This document shows, one piece after another, positions 8,833-17,245 of a stretch of DNA of 47,766 nt. Position numbers and translations under genes: made by a program. The stretch is from the NCBI GenBank assembly GCA_937926145.1, contig CALANW010000046.1, positions 1 to 47,766 on the forward strand, given 5' to 3'. Positions within the stretch are counted from its first letter, which is position 1; every line of letters starts with the position of its first letter. The notes under the pieces were generated by a model. It worked only from the letters and a program-made list of their open reading frames with translations, did not search any database and was not told the origin of the DNA. Source of the stretch: an uncultured Ruminococcus sp. (GTDB lineage: Bacteria > Bacillota > Clostridia > Oscillospirales > Ruminococcaceae).

Positions 8833-8865
8833 CCCGTTTGTGTAACAGCAGACGGGGGTTTTTCA
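8833..8865 (+). terminator. Terminator-like hairpin upstream of dpaA, duplicate of the one at 7884
   Basis: CCCGTTTG, a loop of about ten bases and CAGACGGG with a T-run form an intrinsic terminator about 65 bases before dpaA. The core sequence (CCCGTTTGTGTAACAGCA) is identical to the terminator of the upstream operon about 945 bases away. It could end readthrough, or mark where DNA was inserted next to the original terminator. Confidence 0.75.
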
Positions 8866-8929
8866 TATTATGGTTATAGGCAGAGCCGCACAGCTTTGCA
8901 CAGGCAAACACAGAAAGGAATGCTTTAAA

Positions 8930-9811
8930 ATGAAAAAAAGATTTCTTATAGCGGGCGGTGATCTGCGCTTTGTGAAGCTTGCAGAATTTTTGAGGGAAAA
9001 CGGCTGCTTTGTAAATACGATAGGCTTCGACAACGGCATAAGCACGGGCGGAGGGGTACATAATTTCCGCGGTCTTATCTCGCTGAACGAAAAGGCGGAT
9101 AATCTTATCCTGCCGCTCCCCGTAAGTGCTGACGGCGTGAATGTGAACTGCCCTTATTCCGACAGCAAGATAGCGATAGAAACGCTCACTGCGGCGGTTG
9201 CCGAGAACGGCATCATCTTCGGCGGACGTTTCCCCGAGGGAATGAGGAAGAAGCTTGAAAAGCGCGGACTTACCGTCATAGATTATTCCGAGCGTGAGGA
9301 GTTCGCTGTTATGAACGCCGAAGCCACTGCTGAGGGGGCTTTGCAGGCGGCAATGGAGGAAACCGACCGAACGATAATGGGGCAGAGGATACTTATAATC
9401 GGAATGGGGCGCATCGCAAAGGCTCTCATAAGGCTTTTGCAGGGGTTCAATGCCGAGATAACCGCCGCCGCAAGGAAATATTCCGACCGCGCTTGGGCGG
9501 AGATATACGGCTGCAAAACTGCCGACATTGCCTCGCTCGACAGGGAGCTCGAAAAGGCGACTATAGTGTTCAACACCGTTCCCGTGCAGATCCTTGACGA
9601 AAGGCTTCTGCGGAAGATAAACAAAGACTGCCCCGTGATCGACCTCGCTTCAAAGCCCGGCGGAATAGACTTCGAGAGTGCGTCAAAGATAGGCGTGAGA
9701 ACGCTCTGGCTGCTTTCGCTCCCAGGCAAAGCCGCACCGACAACGGCAGGCATAACCATAGGAAAAACGATACTTAACATTTTAGAGGAAAGGGGTGAGA
9801 ATTTTGTCTGA
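8930..9811 (+). CDS. dpaA: Dipicolinate synthase subunit A
   Basis: The NAD(P)-binding subunit of dipicolinate synthase (SpoVFA), which with DpaB converts the lysine-pathway intermediate dihydroxy-tetrahydrodipicolinate into dipicolinic acid for the spore core. The 293 residues match the family size. An N-terminal domain begins KKRFLIAGGDLRF, and a second Rossmann fold starts near residue 150 (RILIIGMGRIAKALI). The ATG at 8930, with AAAGGA ten bases upstream, is preferred over an ATG 60 bases earlier that has no ribosome site. The gene overlaps dpaB by eight bases. The aspartate-kinase genes that accompany it in Bacillus are absent. It implies a spore-forming lineage; no clear sporulation-sigma promoter could be assigned. 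Confidence 0.92.
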   Translation: MKKRFLIAGGDLRFVKLAEFLRENGCFVNTIGFDNGISTGGGVHNFRGLISLNEKADNLILPLPVSADGVNVNCPYSDSKIAIETLTAAVAENGIIFGGRFPEGMRKKLEKRGLTVIDYSEREEFAVMNAEATAEGALQAAMEETDRTIMGQRILIIGMGRIAKALIRLLQGFNAEITAAARKYSDRAWAEIYGCKTADIASLDRELEKATIVFNTVPVQILDERLLRKINKDCPVIDLASKPGGIDFESASKIGVRTLWLLSLPGKAAPTTAGITIGKTILNILEERGENFV

Positions 9812-10397
9812 AAAATACACAAGTCTTGCGAATTTGAAGATAGGCTACGCGCTCTGCGGAAGCTTTTGTACCTTTTCGCGCTCAATAGAGCAGTTAAAAA
9901 GGCTCAAAGAGGCAGGTGCGGACGTGACCGCGATAATGTCGTTCAACGCATCTTCGCTCGACACTCGCTTCGGTACGGCTGAAAGCTTCCGAAATACTAT
10001 CGAAGAGATAACGGGAAAGCCGATAATACTCACGATAGAGGACGCAGAGCCGATAGGTCCGAAGAAAATGTTCGATGTTCTTGTCATTTGTCCCTGCACG
10101 GGAAATACAATGGCGAAGCTTGCAAATTCGATCATAGACACTCCCGTTACAATGGCGGCAAAGTCGCACATACGCAACTCGCGTCCCGTAGTCATAGCCG
10201 CCGCGACGAATGACGGTCTTGCAGGCAGTGCGAAAAACATCGGCGCGCTGATGAACTACAAAAGCTATTATTTCGTGCCGTTCGGTCAGGACGACAGCGA
10301 AAAAAAGCCGCGCTCGCTCGTAGCTGACTTCAACGAGTTGGGTGAAACGATACTTGCGGCGATGAACGGGGTGCAGTACCAGCCGCTTATTATATAA
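9804..10397 (+). CDS. dpaB: Dipicolinate synthase subunit B (flavoprotein)
   Basis: The flavoprotein-family subunit (SpoVFB) of dipicolinate synthase. It begins with the flavoprotein-like GYALCGSFCTFSRSIEQLKRL, and has the CPCTGNTMAKLANSI motif mid-protein. Starting at the TTG at 9804, just after AAAGGGGTGA, gives 197 residues, close to the Bacillus protein; a GTG at 9795 lies within that ribosome site. It overlaps dpaA by eight bases, indicating coupling of the two subunits. Directly after the stop comes a TAATGCG-type repeat array and then a strong terminator. Confidence 0.92.
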   Translation: MSEKYTSLANLKIGYALCGSFCTFSRSIEQLKRLKEAGADVTAIMSFNASSLDTRFGTAESFRNTIEEITGKPIILTIEDAEPIGPKKMFDVLVICPCTGNTMAKLANSIIDTPVTMAAKSHIRNSRPVVIAAATNDGLAGSAKNIGALMNYKSYYFVPFGQDDSEKKPRSLVADFNELGETILAAMNGVQYQPLII

Positions 10398-10590
10398 ATT
10401 CGAAATTAGGAATTCGTAATGCGGAATTAATTTAATGCGTAATGCGTAATTCGTAATGCGTAATTATTTTGCTCCGAAAATTTACGGTGAAAGCCTGAAT
10501 TTCCGTAGGGGCGGATTCTATATCCGCCCGTTTCATTTCTTAAAAAACTGTAGGGGACTTTTTGCCCCACGCCGCAAGGCGTTATAATAT
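10398..10590 (+). repeat. Heptamer array plus GTAGGGGC hairpins after dpaB
   Basis: The array of TAATGCG/TAATTCG-type heptamers starts right after the dpaB stop and runs to about 10466. It is followed by GTAGGGGCGGATTC / TATCCGCCCG (10505-10530), GGGGACTTTTTGCCCC and GCCGCAAGGC. The same order of modules follows aspS and the SPFH gene. Confidence 0.8.
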
Positions 10591-10596
10591 AGACGA

Positions 10597-10643
10597 ACAG
10601 ACCTGTTTTTCATCGGAATATTTCCTTTGAAAAACAGGTCTGT
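10597..10643. terminator. Terminator hairpin after dpaAB
   Basis: ACAGACCTGTTTTTCA and TGAAAAACAGGTCTGT form a perfect 16-bp stem followed by GTTTGTTGTTTTT. It ends the dpaAB transcript after the repeat block. Confidence 0.85.
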
Positions 10644-10736
10644 GTTTGTTGTTTTTCGTGTATTTTGCGCCGAAGCTCAAAATGCACTCGTTTTGTCGGT
10701 AAAATGCGGCGCTGACTGCCGCTTTGCGGCTTGATC

Positions 10737-10770
10737 TCTTTCAAATTTTGAATGGTGTTTAGTGTAAAAT
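10737..10770. repeat. Half copy of the AATACTAAA-family hairpin repeat
   Basis: CAAATTTTGAATGGTGTTTAGTGTA closely matches the right arm of the copy at 47613-47717. The left arm is missing. It lies about 90 bases before the mreB -35. Confidence 0.6.
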
Positions 10771-10853
10771 GCACTAAAAATTTTTTCTCTGAATTTTATG
10801 TATTATTCACAAAGCCAAAAATGAAAAATTTGAAAAAAACCGTGAAAAAAGTG

Positions 10854-10882
10854 TTGTAGACTGCGTTTTATGGTGGTATAAT
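10854..10882 (+). promoter_or_regulatory. Promoter of mreB
   Basis: TTGTAG, 17 bases, TATAAT, with TGG before the -10 (extended -10). It is about 95 bases upstream of the mreB start. Confidence 0.85.
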
Positions 10883-10976
10883 ATTAGTATAAGTGCCGTT
10901 TGGCTCTGTTTTTACTTAAAAATAACAGCCGAGCATATCGGCTTTGTCGGATAAATTATTATTATGGAGGATAAAA

Positions 10977-11993
10977 ATGTTTACTAAAGATATCGGTATC
11001 GACCTTGGAACTGCCAACACCCTCGTTTACATGAAGGGCAAGGGCATTATTATAAGAGAACCGTCCGTTGTTGCTGTTGACACCCGCACGGACAGAGCAA
11101 AATATGTTGGTCAGGAGGCTAAGGACGTTATCGGCCGTACTCCCGGTTCTATCGTTGCTGTTCGTCCTCTCAAGGACGGCGTTATCGCTGACTTTGAGAT
11201 GACCACCACTATGCTTCAGGAATTCATCAGCAAGGCTCTCAAGGGTTCTTTCTTCACAAAGGCAAGAGTTGTTATCTGTATCCCATCGGGAATCACAGCC
11301 GTTGAGCGCCGTGCCGTTAAGGAAGCTACCGAAAACTCGGGTGCGAAGCGCGTAAACATCATTGAAGAGCCTATGGCTGCAGCTATCGGAGCAGGTCTTC
11401 CCGTTTCCGAACCGCAGGGCTCTATGATCGTTGATATCGGCGGCGGTACTTCCGAAGTTGCCGTTATCTCTCTCGGCGGTATCGTTACATCACGTTCCGT
11501 TCGTATCGCAGGCGACGCATTCGACACTGCTATCATCAACTACATTAAGAAAAAGTACAATCTTCTCATCGGTGAAAGAACCGCTGAAAATGTCAAGATC
11601 GCTATCGGCTCTGCATTCCCAATGGAGCAGGAAACCGATATGGAGATAAAGGGACGTAATCTTCTCAACGGTCTGCCCGAGAACATCACAGTTACATCGG
11701 CAGAGATCAGAGAAGCGCTCGCTGAACCTCTTTCCCACGTTATCGAAGCTATCAAGGTAACACTTGAAAAAACTCCTCCTGAGCTTGCAGCCGACATCAT
11801 TGACCAGGGCATCACCCTTGCAGGCGGCGGTGCACTTATCAGAGGTCTTGACAAGCTTATCAACAAGGAAACGGGAATGCCCGTAAACATTGCCGATTCA
11901 CCGCTCGACTGCGTTGCAGACGGCACAGGCAAGGTACTTGAAGACCTCGACAAGCTTCACGAAGTTCTCAATGACGATTCAAAATATTATTGA
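10977..11993 (+). CDS. mreB: Rod-shape determining protein MreB
   Basis: Bacterial actin homologue that forms membrane-bound filaments guiding lateral wall synthesis. Actin-fold motifs are plain: phosphate-1 IGIDLGTANTLVY at residues 7-18, a second phosphate loop DIGGGTSEVAVISLGG, and a late TLAGGGALI segment. The ATG at 10977 is chosen because GGAGG lies six bases before it; the upstream extension has no ribosome site. It is 338 residues, as usual. It heads the mreB-mreC-mreD-PBP2 cluster. Codon use is biased, as in a well-expressed gene. A weak hairpin separates it from mreC, so mreB may be made in excess. Confidence 0.97.
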   Translation: MFTKDIGIDLGTANTLVYMKGKGIIIREPSVVAVDTRTDRAKYVGQEAKDVIGRTPGSIVAVRPLKDGVIADFEMTTTMLQEFISKALKGSFFTKARVVICIPSGITAVERRAVKEATENSGAKRVNIIEEPMAAAIGAGLPVSEPQGSMIVDIGGGTSEVAVISLGGIVTSRSVRIAGDAFDTAIINYIKKKYNLLIGERTAENVKIAIGSAFPMEQETDMEIKGRNLLNGLPENITVTSAEIREALAEPLSHVIEAIKVTLEKTPPELAADIIDQGITLAGGGALIRGLDKLINKETGMPVNIADSPLDCVADGTGKVLEDLDKLHEVLNDDSKYY

Positions 11994-12009
11994 TCTACAA
12001 CATAAAACG

Positions 12010-12036
12010 GGGCGGATAGATATATCCGCCTCTTTT
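12010..12036 (+). terminator. Weak hairpin between mreB and mreC
   Basis: GGGCGGATA and TATCCGCC form a short stem followed by TCTTTT. It may give partial termination and so set the mreB to mreCD ratio. The short T-tract makes it a weak call. Confidence 0.5.
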
Positions 12037-12084
12037 CGGAATATTCCCGTTATATTGGCATAATGACATAAGGGAGATGATAAT

Positions 12085-12936
12085 GTGAGGGACTTTTTCA
12101 AATCGACAAAATTCAAGATAATCGCGGCTGTTATCGCCGTTCTCATAGGCTTTATGATATACTCCCTTACAACGGGCGGATATGCTATAATGGGAGTTTC
12201 AATTTTCGATGCTATAACCGAGCCTTTTCAGAAAGCTTCGACCACAATTTCCGCAAAGGTTTCGGAAACTATTGATACATTTGCGAACGCGAAGAAATAC
12301 CGCGAGGAAAACGAGCAGCTCCGTGAGCGCCTTAATCAGCTTTACAACGAAATTATCGATTATGATAAGATCCAGACGGAAAATTCCGAGCTCAAACAGC
12401 TTCTTCAGCTCAAAGAGGACAACGAGGACTTCGTTTTCTCTTCGCCCTGCGCTGTAATTGCGAGGACCGCGAATGACCCATACGGTTCGTTCACCATTGA
12501 CAAGGGCGCAAAGGACGGCATCGCTCCGAATGACCCAGTTATCACTTCGCAGGGACTTGTCGGAATATGCTATGACGTTTCGGAAAGCACTTCGAGGGTG
12601 AGAACTCTTCTTTCGCCGAAGTCGGCAGTCGGAGTTACAGTTCTCCGCACAAAAGCAGCAGGCGTTCTCGAGGGCGACTACGAATTCGTTTCGGACGGAC
12701 TTTGCAAGATGAGCTACATTGACAAATCGGCTGAGATAATGCTCGGCGATATTGTTTTCACATCGGGAAGCGAAACTTTCCCGTCCGGTCAGCTTGTCGG
12801 AACGGTCGAAAAGATCGTTATGGAGGACAGCGGACTTTCAAAATATGCCCTTATAAAGCCTGCCTCCGACCCATTCTCCGTGACCACGGTATTCGTTGTT
12901 ACGGACTTTGAGGGTCAGAAAAAAACCGATCAGTAA
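12085..12936 (+). CDS. mreC: Rod-shape determining protein MreC
   Basis: Bitopic scaffold of the elongation complex linking MreB to PBP2. A short cytoplasmic N-terminus and one membrane helix (IIAAVIAVLIGFMIYSL) are followed by a coiled coil at about residues 65-110 (KYREENEQLRERLNQLYNE) and the beta-rich MreC core, with the typical GAKDGIAPNDPVITSQGLVG. It has 283 residues, the usual size. The GTG start at 12085 lies four bases after AGGGAGATGA. The mreD ribosome site overlaps its end. Confidence 0.95.
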   Translation: MRDFFKSTKFKIIAAVIAVLIGFMIYSLTTGGYAIMGVSIFDAITEPFQKASTTISAKVSETIDTFANAKKYREENEQLRERLNQLYNEIIDYDKIQTENSELKQLLQLKEDNEDFVFSSPCAVIARTANDPYGSFTIDKGAKDGIAPNDPVITSQGLVGICYDVSESTSRVRTLLSPKSAVGVTVLRTKAAGVLEGDYEFVSDGLCKMSYIDKSAEIMLGDIVFTSGSETFPSGQLVGTVEKIVMEDSGLSKYALIKPASDPFSVTTVFVVTDFEGQKKTDQ

Positions 12937-12948
12937 GGGGGCTGCGCT

Positions 12949-13515
12949 TTGAACATAGATATCAAAAGGCGCAAGGAAAAGTTCCGCTCGGTGCTTCGCT
13001 GGGCAATATATTTTCTGCTGCTCTTTATTGAATATATCGTTATGACGACAATGGGTTCGGCGCACAGAATGCCGCTTTTCATCGTATCGACGGCGATATG
13101 CATCGCAGTTTTTGAAGACCCGTTCAATTCGGCAATACTCGGCTGTATCGCAGGACTTATGCTTGATGCGGCGGAGGGAACGCTTTTCGGTATGAACGGC
13201 GTTATCCTTACGATGTGCTGCCTTATGACCTCGCTGCTGTTTTATTTTATAATGCGCAGGCATATCGTCAACGTTCTTGCGCTGACGGCGGCGACGGCTT
13301 TTGTACAGACGGGTTTCCGATATATTTTCTACTACTCGATATGGGATTATGACAGCCACGGCGCAATATATCTCCGCGAGATACTGCCCGTTATAATTTT
13401 CACTGTCATAGCCTCGGCGATATTTTATCCGCTCATACGCTTTTTATCCTCGCGCCTCGGCGTTATCAAGGAAACTTATGTTGAGGAGAAATCCGAAAAT
13501 ATTGTCAGAGAATAA
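12949..13515 (+). CDS. mreD: Rod-shape determining protein MreD
   Basis: A polytopic membrane protein of 188 residues with about five hydrophobic segments, placed directly after mreC and before the elongation transpeptidase, the standard position for mreD. The sequence is poorly conserved as in most MreD proteins, so the call leans on topology, length and neighbours. The TTG start at 12949 follows AAGGGGG by seven bases. The gap to the PBP gene is 27 bases. Confidence 0.88.
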   Translation: MNIDIKRRKEKFRSVLRWAIYFLLLFIEYIVMTTMGSAHRMPLFIVSTAICIAVFEDPFNSAILGCIAGLMLDAAEGTLFGMNGVILTMCCLMTSLLFYFIMRRHIVNVLALTAATAFVQTGFRYIFYYSIWDYDSHGAIYLREILPVIIFTVIASAIFYPLIRFLSSRLGVIKETYVEEKSENIVRE

Positions 13516-13542
13516 CCTCCGCTTCAATAAAGGAAATAATAT

Positions 13543-15690
13543 ATGAACTTCGCTTCAATCGCAAAAAAGATAAGATCGGTCATACTTATAGCCTTTGTGC
13601 TGCTTGCAATGTCGATGTGCGTTATCGCGCTTATGAAAATGCAGATCGTTGACGGTGAAAAATATCTCGAACAGGCAAAAAGCACCCGAACCGTAACGCA
13701 GGATATAAGCGCACCGCGCGGCGAGATTGTTGATGCCGCAGGAAAAGCCGTTGTCAGCAACAAGGTCGGCTATAATGTGATACTCGAAAAAGCGTTTCTT
13801 TCCTCCGATACGCAGGAGATAAACAGGATAGTTCTGCGTATTGCGGAAATTCTCGATGAGGACGGCGTTGACTGGAACGATTCGCTCCCGATAAGCGAAA
13901 ACACGCCTTACAGCTTCCTCGAAATGCGCGATTCGGATATTGCAAAGCTGCGAAAAAACATCGCCGTTCAGCCTTATGCGACCGCCGAGGAATGTATCGA
14001 TGCAATGCTCGATCTTTACGACGTGGACGAAAGCTATACCGTTCGCCAGAAGCGAATAATCGTCGGAATACGCTACGAAATGACGATACGAAGCTTCTCC
14101 CTCGCGAACCGCTACACGCTTGCAGAAGACGTTCCTATGGAAAGCGTTGTAAAGCTTAAAGAAGCCGCTTTCGAGCTGGAGGGAATGGACGTTGCCGAAG
14201 AAGCTATCCGAGTTTATGAGGACAACAACTATGCTCCGCACCTTGTCGGAACAGTCGGCTCGATAAATGCCGAGGAGTATGAAACGCTCAAAGACAGCGG
14301 CTATATGCTCAACGATGTTCTCGGCAAGAGCGGCGTTGAAAAGGCAATGGAAAGTCAGCTCCGCGGAACAGCGGGAACGCGCGAACTTGAACTTCTCAAC
14401 GGCATTGTTTCATCGGACACGATAACAAAGGAAACCGTCCCCGGACATACGGTAAAGCTAACGATAGATATGGACTATCAGCAGAAAGTCCAGCAGATAC
14501 TTGAAAATCATATAACGTGGCTGCAAAATCAGACCTCGGCAAATAAAAAGGGTGAGAACGCAAACGCAGGCGCTATCGTTGTAACGGACGTAAAGACGGG
14601 CGCGATCATCGCGGCGGCAACTTCGCCGACATATAACATCAACGATTATCTCAACAACTATTCCCTTGTTGCGAACGGCGAAAATTCACCGCTCATAAAC
14701 CGCGCAACATCTGGACTTTACCGACCGGGTTCGACATTCAAGACCGTTACTGCAACGGCAGGTCTTAACGAGGGTATTATCACCCCGAGCACACTCATCA
14801 CCTGCAATCAGGTCTACACCTACTGGGACGACTATCAGCCGAAATGCACGGGTTACCACGGCAGGATAAACGTTATCACGGCTATTGAAAAATCCTGCAA
14901 CATCTTCTTCTACGAAACGGGCAGACAGCTCGGCATCGACCGCCTTGCGAACTACGCGAAGCTTTACGGATTCGGTCAGAACACGGGCATCGAAACGGGT
15001 GATATGGCAGGATATTTCGCAACTCCCGAAAGCTTTCAGGAGCGCCGCCTTGAATGGCAGGCAGGACTTGTTGTTCAGGCAGCTATCGGTCAGTCGGAAA
15101 CTTACGCAACTCCGCTTCAGCTTGCGATGCAGGCGAACACTATCGCGAACCGCGGAACTCGCTACAAGCCTTACGTTGTTGACAGCGTTTACACCTATAA
15201 TATGGAACAGCTCGTTATCAAGACTCAGCCGACCGTTGCCGCAACCGTTCCCGACGCAACGGGCGTGACATTCGACAGTATCATCGCAGGTATGGAAAAT
15301 GCCGCGAACTTTGCTCCTTACTCCTATCCTGCCGTAAAGGATTATTACACGAACTATCTTCTCTCCGAGCTTCCCGAGCAGGCGGCTATCAAAACTGGTA
15401 CACCGCAGATGACCTCGTCAGAGGACACGGGCTCGTCGTTCATCGGCTTTTACCCCTCGGAAGACCCCGTTATCGCATTTTCGGGATTCGTTGAACACGG
15501 CGAATATTCCAAATTTATGATACGCCAGTTCATCGAAGCATATCTTGACAAGAACTACAAGGTTGTTTCGCCGAGCGGCATTTCCGACGAGGAAAAGACC
15601 GCGCAGCTCGCAGGACTTGACGAAAGTGTTGTTACGGACGTTACTTCCGTCACAACGGATACATCTTCATCGGAGAGCGTCACACAATAA
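13543..15690 (+). CDS. mrdA: Penicillin-binding protein 2 (elongation transpeptidase)
   Basis: Class B PBP that crosslinks peptidoglycan during elongation. An N-terminal membrane anchor (about residues 8-28) leads to a dimerisation/pedestal domain starting with the ISAPRGEIVDAAG motif, then the transpeptidase domain. Its three active-site motifs are present: STFK with the nucleophile Ser397, SCN at 451-453 and KTG at 617-619. It has 715 residues with a Ser/Thr-rich C-terminal tail. The ATG at 13543 follows AAAGGAA. The gene ends the mreBCD transcript at a hairpin; the usual partner rodA is not in the window. Confidence 0.95.
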   Translation: MNFASIAKKIRSVILIAFVLLAMSMCVIALMKMQIVDGEKYLEQAKSTRTVTQDISAPRGEIVDAAGKAVVSNKVGYNVILEKAFLSSDTQEINRIVLRIAEILDEDGVDWNDSLPISENTPYSFLEMRDSDIAKLRKNIAVQPYATAEECIDAMLDLYDVDESYTVRQKRIIVGIRYEMTIRSFSLANRYTLAEDVPMESVVKLKEAAFELEGMDVAEEAIRVYEDNNYAPHLVGTVGSINAEEYETLKDSGYMLNDVLGKSGVEKAMESQLRGTAGTRELELLNGIVSSDTITKETVPGHTVKLTIDMDYQQKVQQILENHITWLQNQTSANKKGENANAGAIVVTDVKTGAIIAAATSPTYNINDYLNNYSLVANGENSPLINRATSGLYRPGSTFKTVTATAGLNEGIITPSTLITCNQVYTYWDDYQPKCTGYHGRINVITAIEKSCNIFFYETGRQLGIDRLANYAKLYGFGQNTGIETGDMAGYFATPESFQERRLEWQAGLVVQAAIGQSETYATPLQLAMQANTIANRGTRYKPYVVDSVYTYNMEQLVIKTQPTVAATVPDATGVTFDSIIAGMENAANFAPYSYPAVKDYYTNYLLSELPEQAAIKTGTPQMTSSEDTGSSFIGFYPSEDPVIAFSGFVEHGEYSKFMIRQFIEAYLDKNYKVVSPSGISDEEKTAQLAGLDESVVTDVTSVTTDTSSSESVTQ

Positions 15691-15699
15691 TATCAAACG

Positions 15700-15739
15700 A
15701 AGCGCGCAGACCGTATTTTTGATATGGTTTGTGCGCTTT
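15700..15739 (+). terminator. Terminator after the PBP2 gene
   Basis: AAGCGCGCAGACCGTAT pairs with ATATGGTTTGTGCGCTT (with G-U pairs) and is followed by TAATTTT. It separates the mre block from minD, which has its own promoter. Confidence 0.7.
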
Positions 15740-15820
15740 AATTTTATGTGCAAAACATACAAAAGAACCAATAGAATACAAGCTAACTTGACAAAATTGT
15801 GCAGAATAATAAAAAAACAC

Positions 15821-15849
15821 TTGGAGTTTTGCCAAAAGTGTGGTACAAT
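15821..15849 (+). promoter_or_regulatory. Promoter of minD
   Basis: TTGGAG, 17 bases, TACAAT with TGG before the -10. It lies about 75 bases before the minD start, downstream of the PBP2 terminator. Confidence 0.75.
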
Positions 15850-15925
15850 ATAAATAACTGATAGCCGTATGCAGGAATCATCGAGCATCGGCTGCATTTT
15901 TCTTTGTTACAGGAAGGTGTTTTTT

Positions 15926-16672
15926 ATGTCTAAGATAATTGCTATAACATCCGGTAAAGGCGGTACGGGCAAATCCACGATCTGTGCCGAACTTGGCTTC
16001 GCTCTTGCAAAACAGGGTCACAGAACCCTTATCATAGAACTTGACTTTGGACTTCGCTGCCTTGATATCATGCTCGGCGTAAAGGACGATGTAAAATACG
16101 ACCTCGGCTCGGTCATCTCGGGCGAAGTCGATGTTTATCAGGCTACCACACCCGTTAAGATCGCTTCAAACCTCAGCCTCGTGTGTGCCCCCGAAGATCC
16201 GTTCTCGAAGGTCGATGCAGCGACCATCAAGCGCATCTGCGAGGAAATGAGAAAATATTACGAGTACATAATCGTTGATACCTCCGCAGGTACAAATGAA
16301 AGCGTTTTCGACGTTGTTGAACAGTCCGACCTTATCCTCATCAACACAACGCCTGACCCGATCTGCGTCCGTGACGCGCGCGCTATGTCCGATGAGTTCT
16401 ATAAGCGCGGAAACAAGAAGCAGCGCCTTATCATCAACAAGATCGACCCCGAGATATTCCAGTCGGATATCATCAAGGATCTTGACGATATCATCGATAC
16501 GGTCGGCGTTCAGCTTATCGGCGTTATCCCGAACGATGATGCAGTAGTTATCTCCACGGGCAAGGGTGTTCCGCTCCCATCAGGTTCAAACGCATTCAAA
16601 GCATTCGATGCTATCTCTCGCCGCATAAAGGGCGAAGATGTTCCGCTCAGCTTTAAAATGCTTCTCCAGTAA
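15926..16672 (+). CDS. minD: MinD-like septum-site ParA-family ATPase
   Basis: A 248-residue ATPase of the deviant Walker A class (SGKGGTGKST, with signature Lys11 and Lys16). The stretch FGLRCLDIMLGV matches the MinD signature better than ParA, Soj or Mrp. MinD places the division septum, binding the membrane through a C-terminal amphipathic helix. Here the protein ends shortly after KGEDVPLSFKMLLQ, so that helix is short or atypical. No minC or minE lies beside it, although clostridial minCDE often follow PBP2. The ATG at 15926 follows AGGAAGGTG; the longer upstream frame is unlikely. The next gene, mgsA, is 67 bases on. A divergent ParA-like role cannot be excluded. Confidence 0.82.
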   Translation: MSKIIAITSGKGGTGKSTICAELGFALAKQGHRTLIIELDFGLRCLDIMLGVKDDVKYDLGSVISGEVDVYQATTPVKIASNLSLVCAPEDPFSKVDAATIKRICEEMRKYYEYIIVDTSAGTNESVFDVVEQSDLILINTTPDPICVRDARAMSDEFYKRGNKKQRLIINKIDPEIFQSDIIKDLDDIIDTVGVQLIGVIPNDDAVVISTGKGVPLPSGSNAFKAFDAISRRIKGEDVPLSFKMLLQ

Positions 16673-16739
16673 GGCTAACACGATGCCGCAGTGCATCGAA
16701 TCGGAATAAAAAATATATATAGAAGGGGAGTTTCGTCCA

Positions 16740-17144
16740 ATGAATATCGCACTTATTGCACACGACTCGAAAAAAGAATTACTCGTTCAATTCTGCATTG
16801 CTTATTGCGGAATTCTTTCAAAACATAACATTTGTGCAACAGGAACAACAGGAAAGATGGTTGCTCAGGCAACAGGACTTAATATAAAAAGCTACCTCAG
16901 CGGCTCTCAGGGCGGTGACCAGCAGATCTGCGCAAGAATTTCCTGCAATGAGATCGACCTGCTGTTGTTTTTCCGCGATCCGCTTTCCCCAAAGCCGCAT
17001 GAGCCTAACGAAATGAACCTTTTAAGACTTTGCGACGTACACAATATCCCCGTTGCGACGAATATTGCAACCGCGGAAGCGCTTATCCACGCACTCGAAA
17101 GAGGCGACCTCGACTGGCGACAGATCGTTAATCCGAACGCATAA
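16740..17144 (+). CDS. mgsA: Methylglyoxal synthase
   Basis: Converts dihydroxyacetone phosphate to methylglyoxal and phosphate, a bypass of lower glycolysis under phosphate shortage. The 134 residues match the small cytoplasmic family. Conserved parts are the N-terminal IALIAHDSKK, the phosphate-binding TGTTGKMVAQATG, GGDQQ with the catalytic Asp, and FFRDPLSPKPHEPN. It is preceded by AAGGGGAG, and followed closely by a terminator. mgsA beside min genes is common in Clostridia, so minD-mgsA is probably one transcript. Confidence 0.96.
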   Translation: MNIALIAHDSKKELLVQFCIAYCGILSKHNICATGTTGKMVAQATGLNIKSYLSGSQGGDQQICARISCNEIDLLLFFRDPLSPKPHEPNEMNLLRLCDVHNIPVATNIATAEALIHALERGDLDWRQIVNPNA

Positions 17145-17151
17145 AATATTC

Positions 17152-17182
17152 ACGGCAGAATGTAAGGTTCTGCCGTTTTTTA
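17152..17182 (+). terminator. Terminator after mgsA
   Basis: ACGGCAGAA and TTCTGCCGT form a nine-bp stem with a seven-base loop, followed by a T-run. Confidence 0.9.
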
Positions 17183-17210
17183 TTTTGTTTGTTAATTCAC
17201 AACTTTTTGC

Positions 17211-17239
17211 TTGACAACAAGGCGTTTATGCGTTATACT
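17211..17239 (+). promoter_or_regulatory. Promoter of the hisS-aspS operon
   Basis: TTGACA, 17 bases, TATACT. This near-consensus promoter places the transcript start near 17246, just ahead of the T-box leader. Confidence 0.9.
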
Positions 17240-17245
17240 TATCTT

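Larger units (their letters stand above)
7925..8929. other. Noncoding region of about 1 kb dominated by repeats and hairpins
   Basis: I find no credible gene here. In order it holds a hairpin repeat (8023-8129), an A/T-rich stretch, a long GC-rich hairpin (8269-8359), a composite palindromic repeat (8489-8802), a second copy of the upstream terminator hairpin (8833-8858) and the leader of dpaA. Confidence 0.7.

Noticed and set aside
8863..8900. A CATATTATG sequence resembling a sporulation sigma -10 before dpaA
   Set aside because: Only a partial match, overlapping the terminator tail, and no convincing -35 could be placed.
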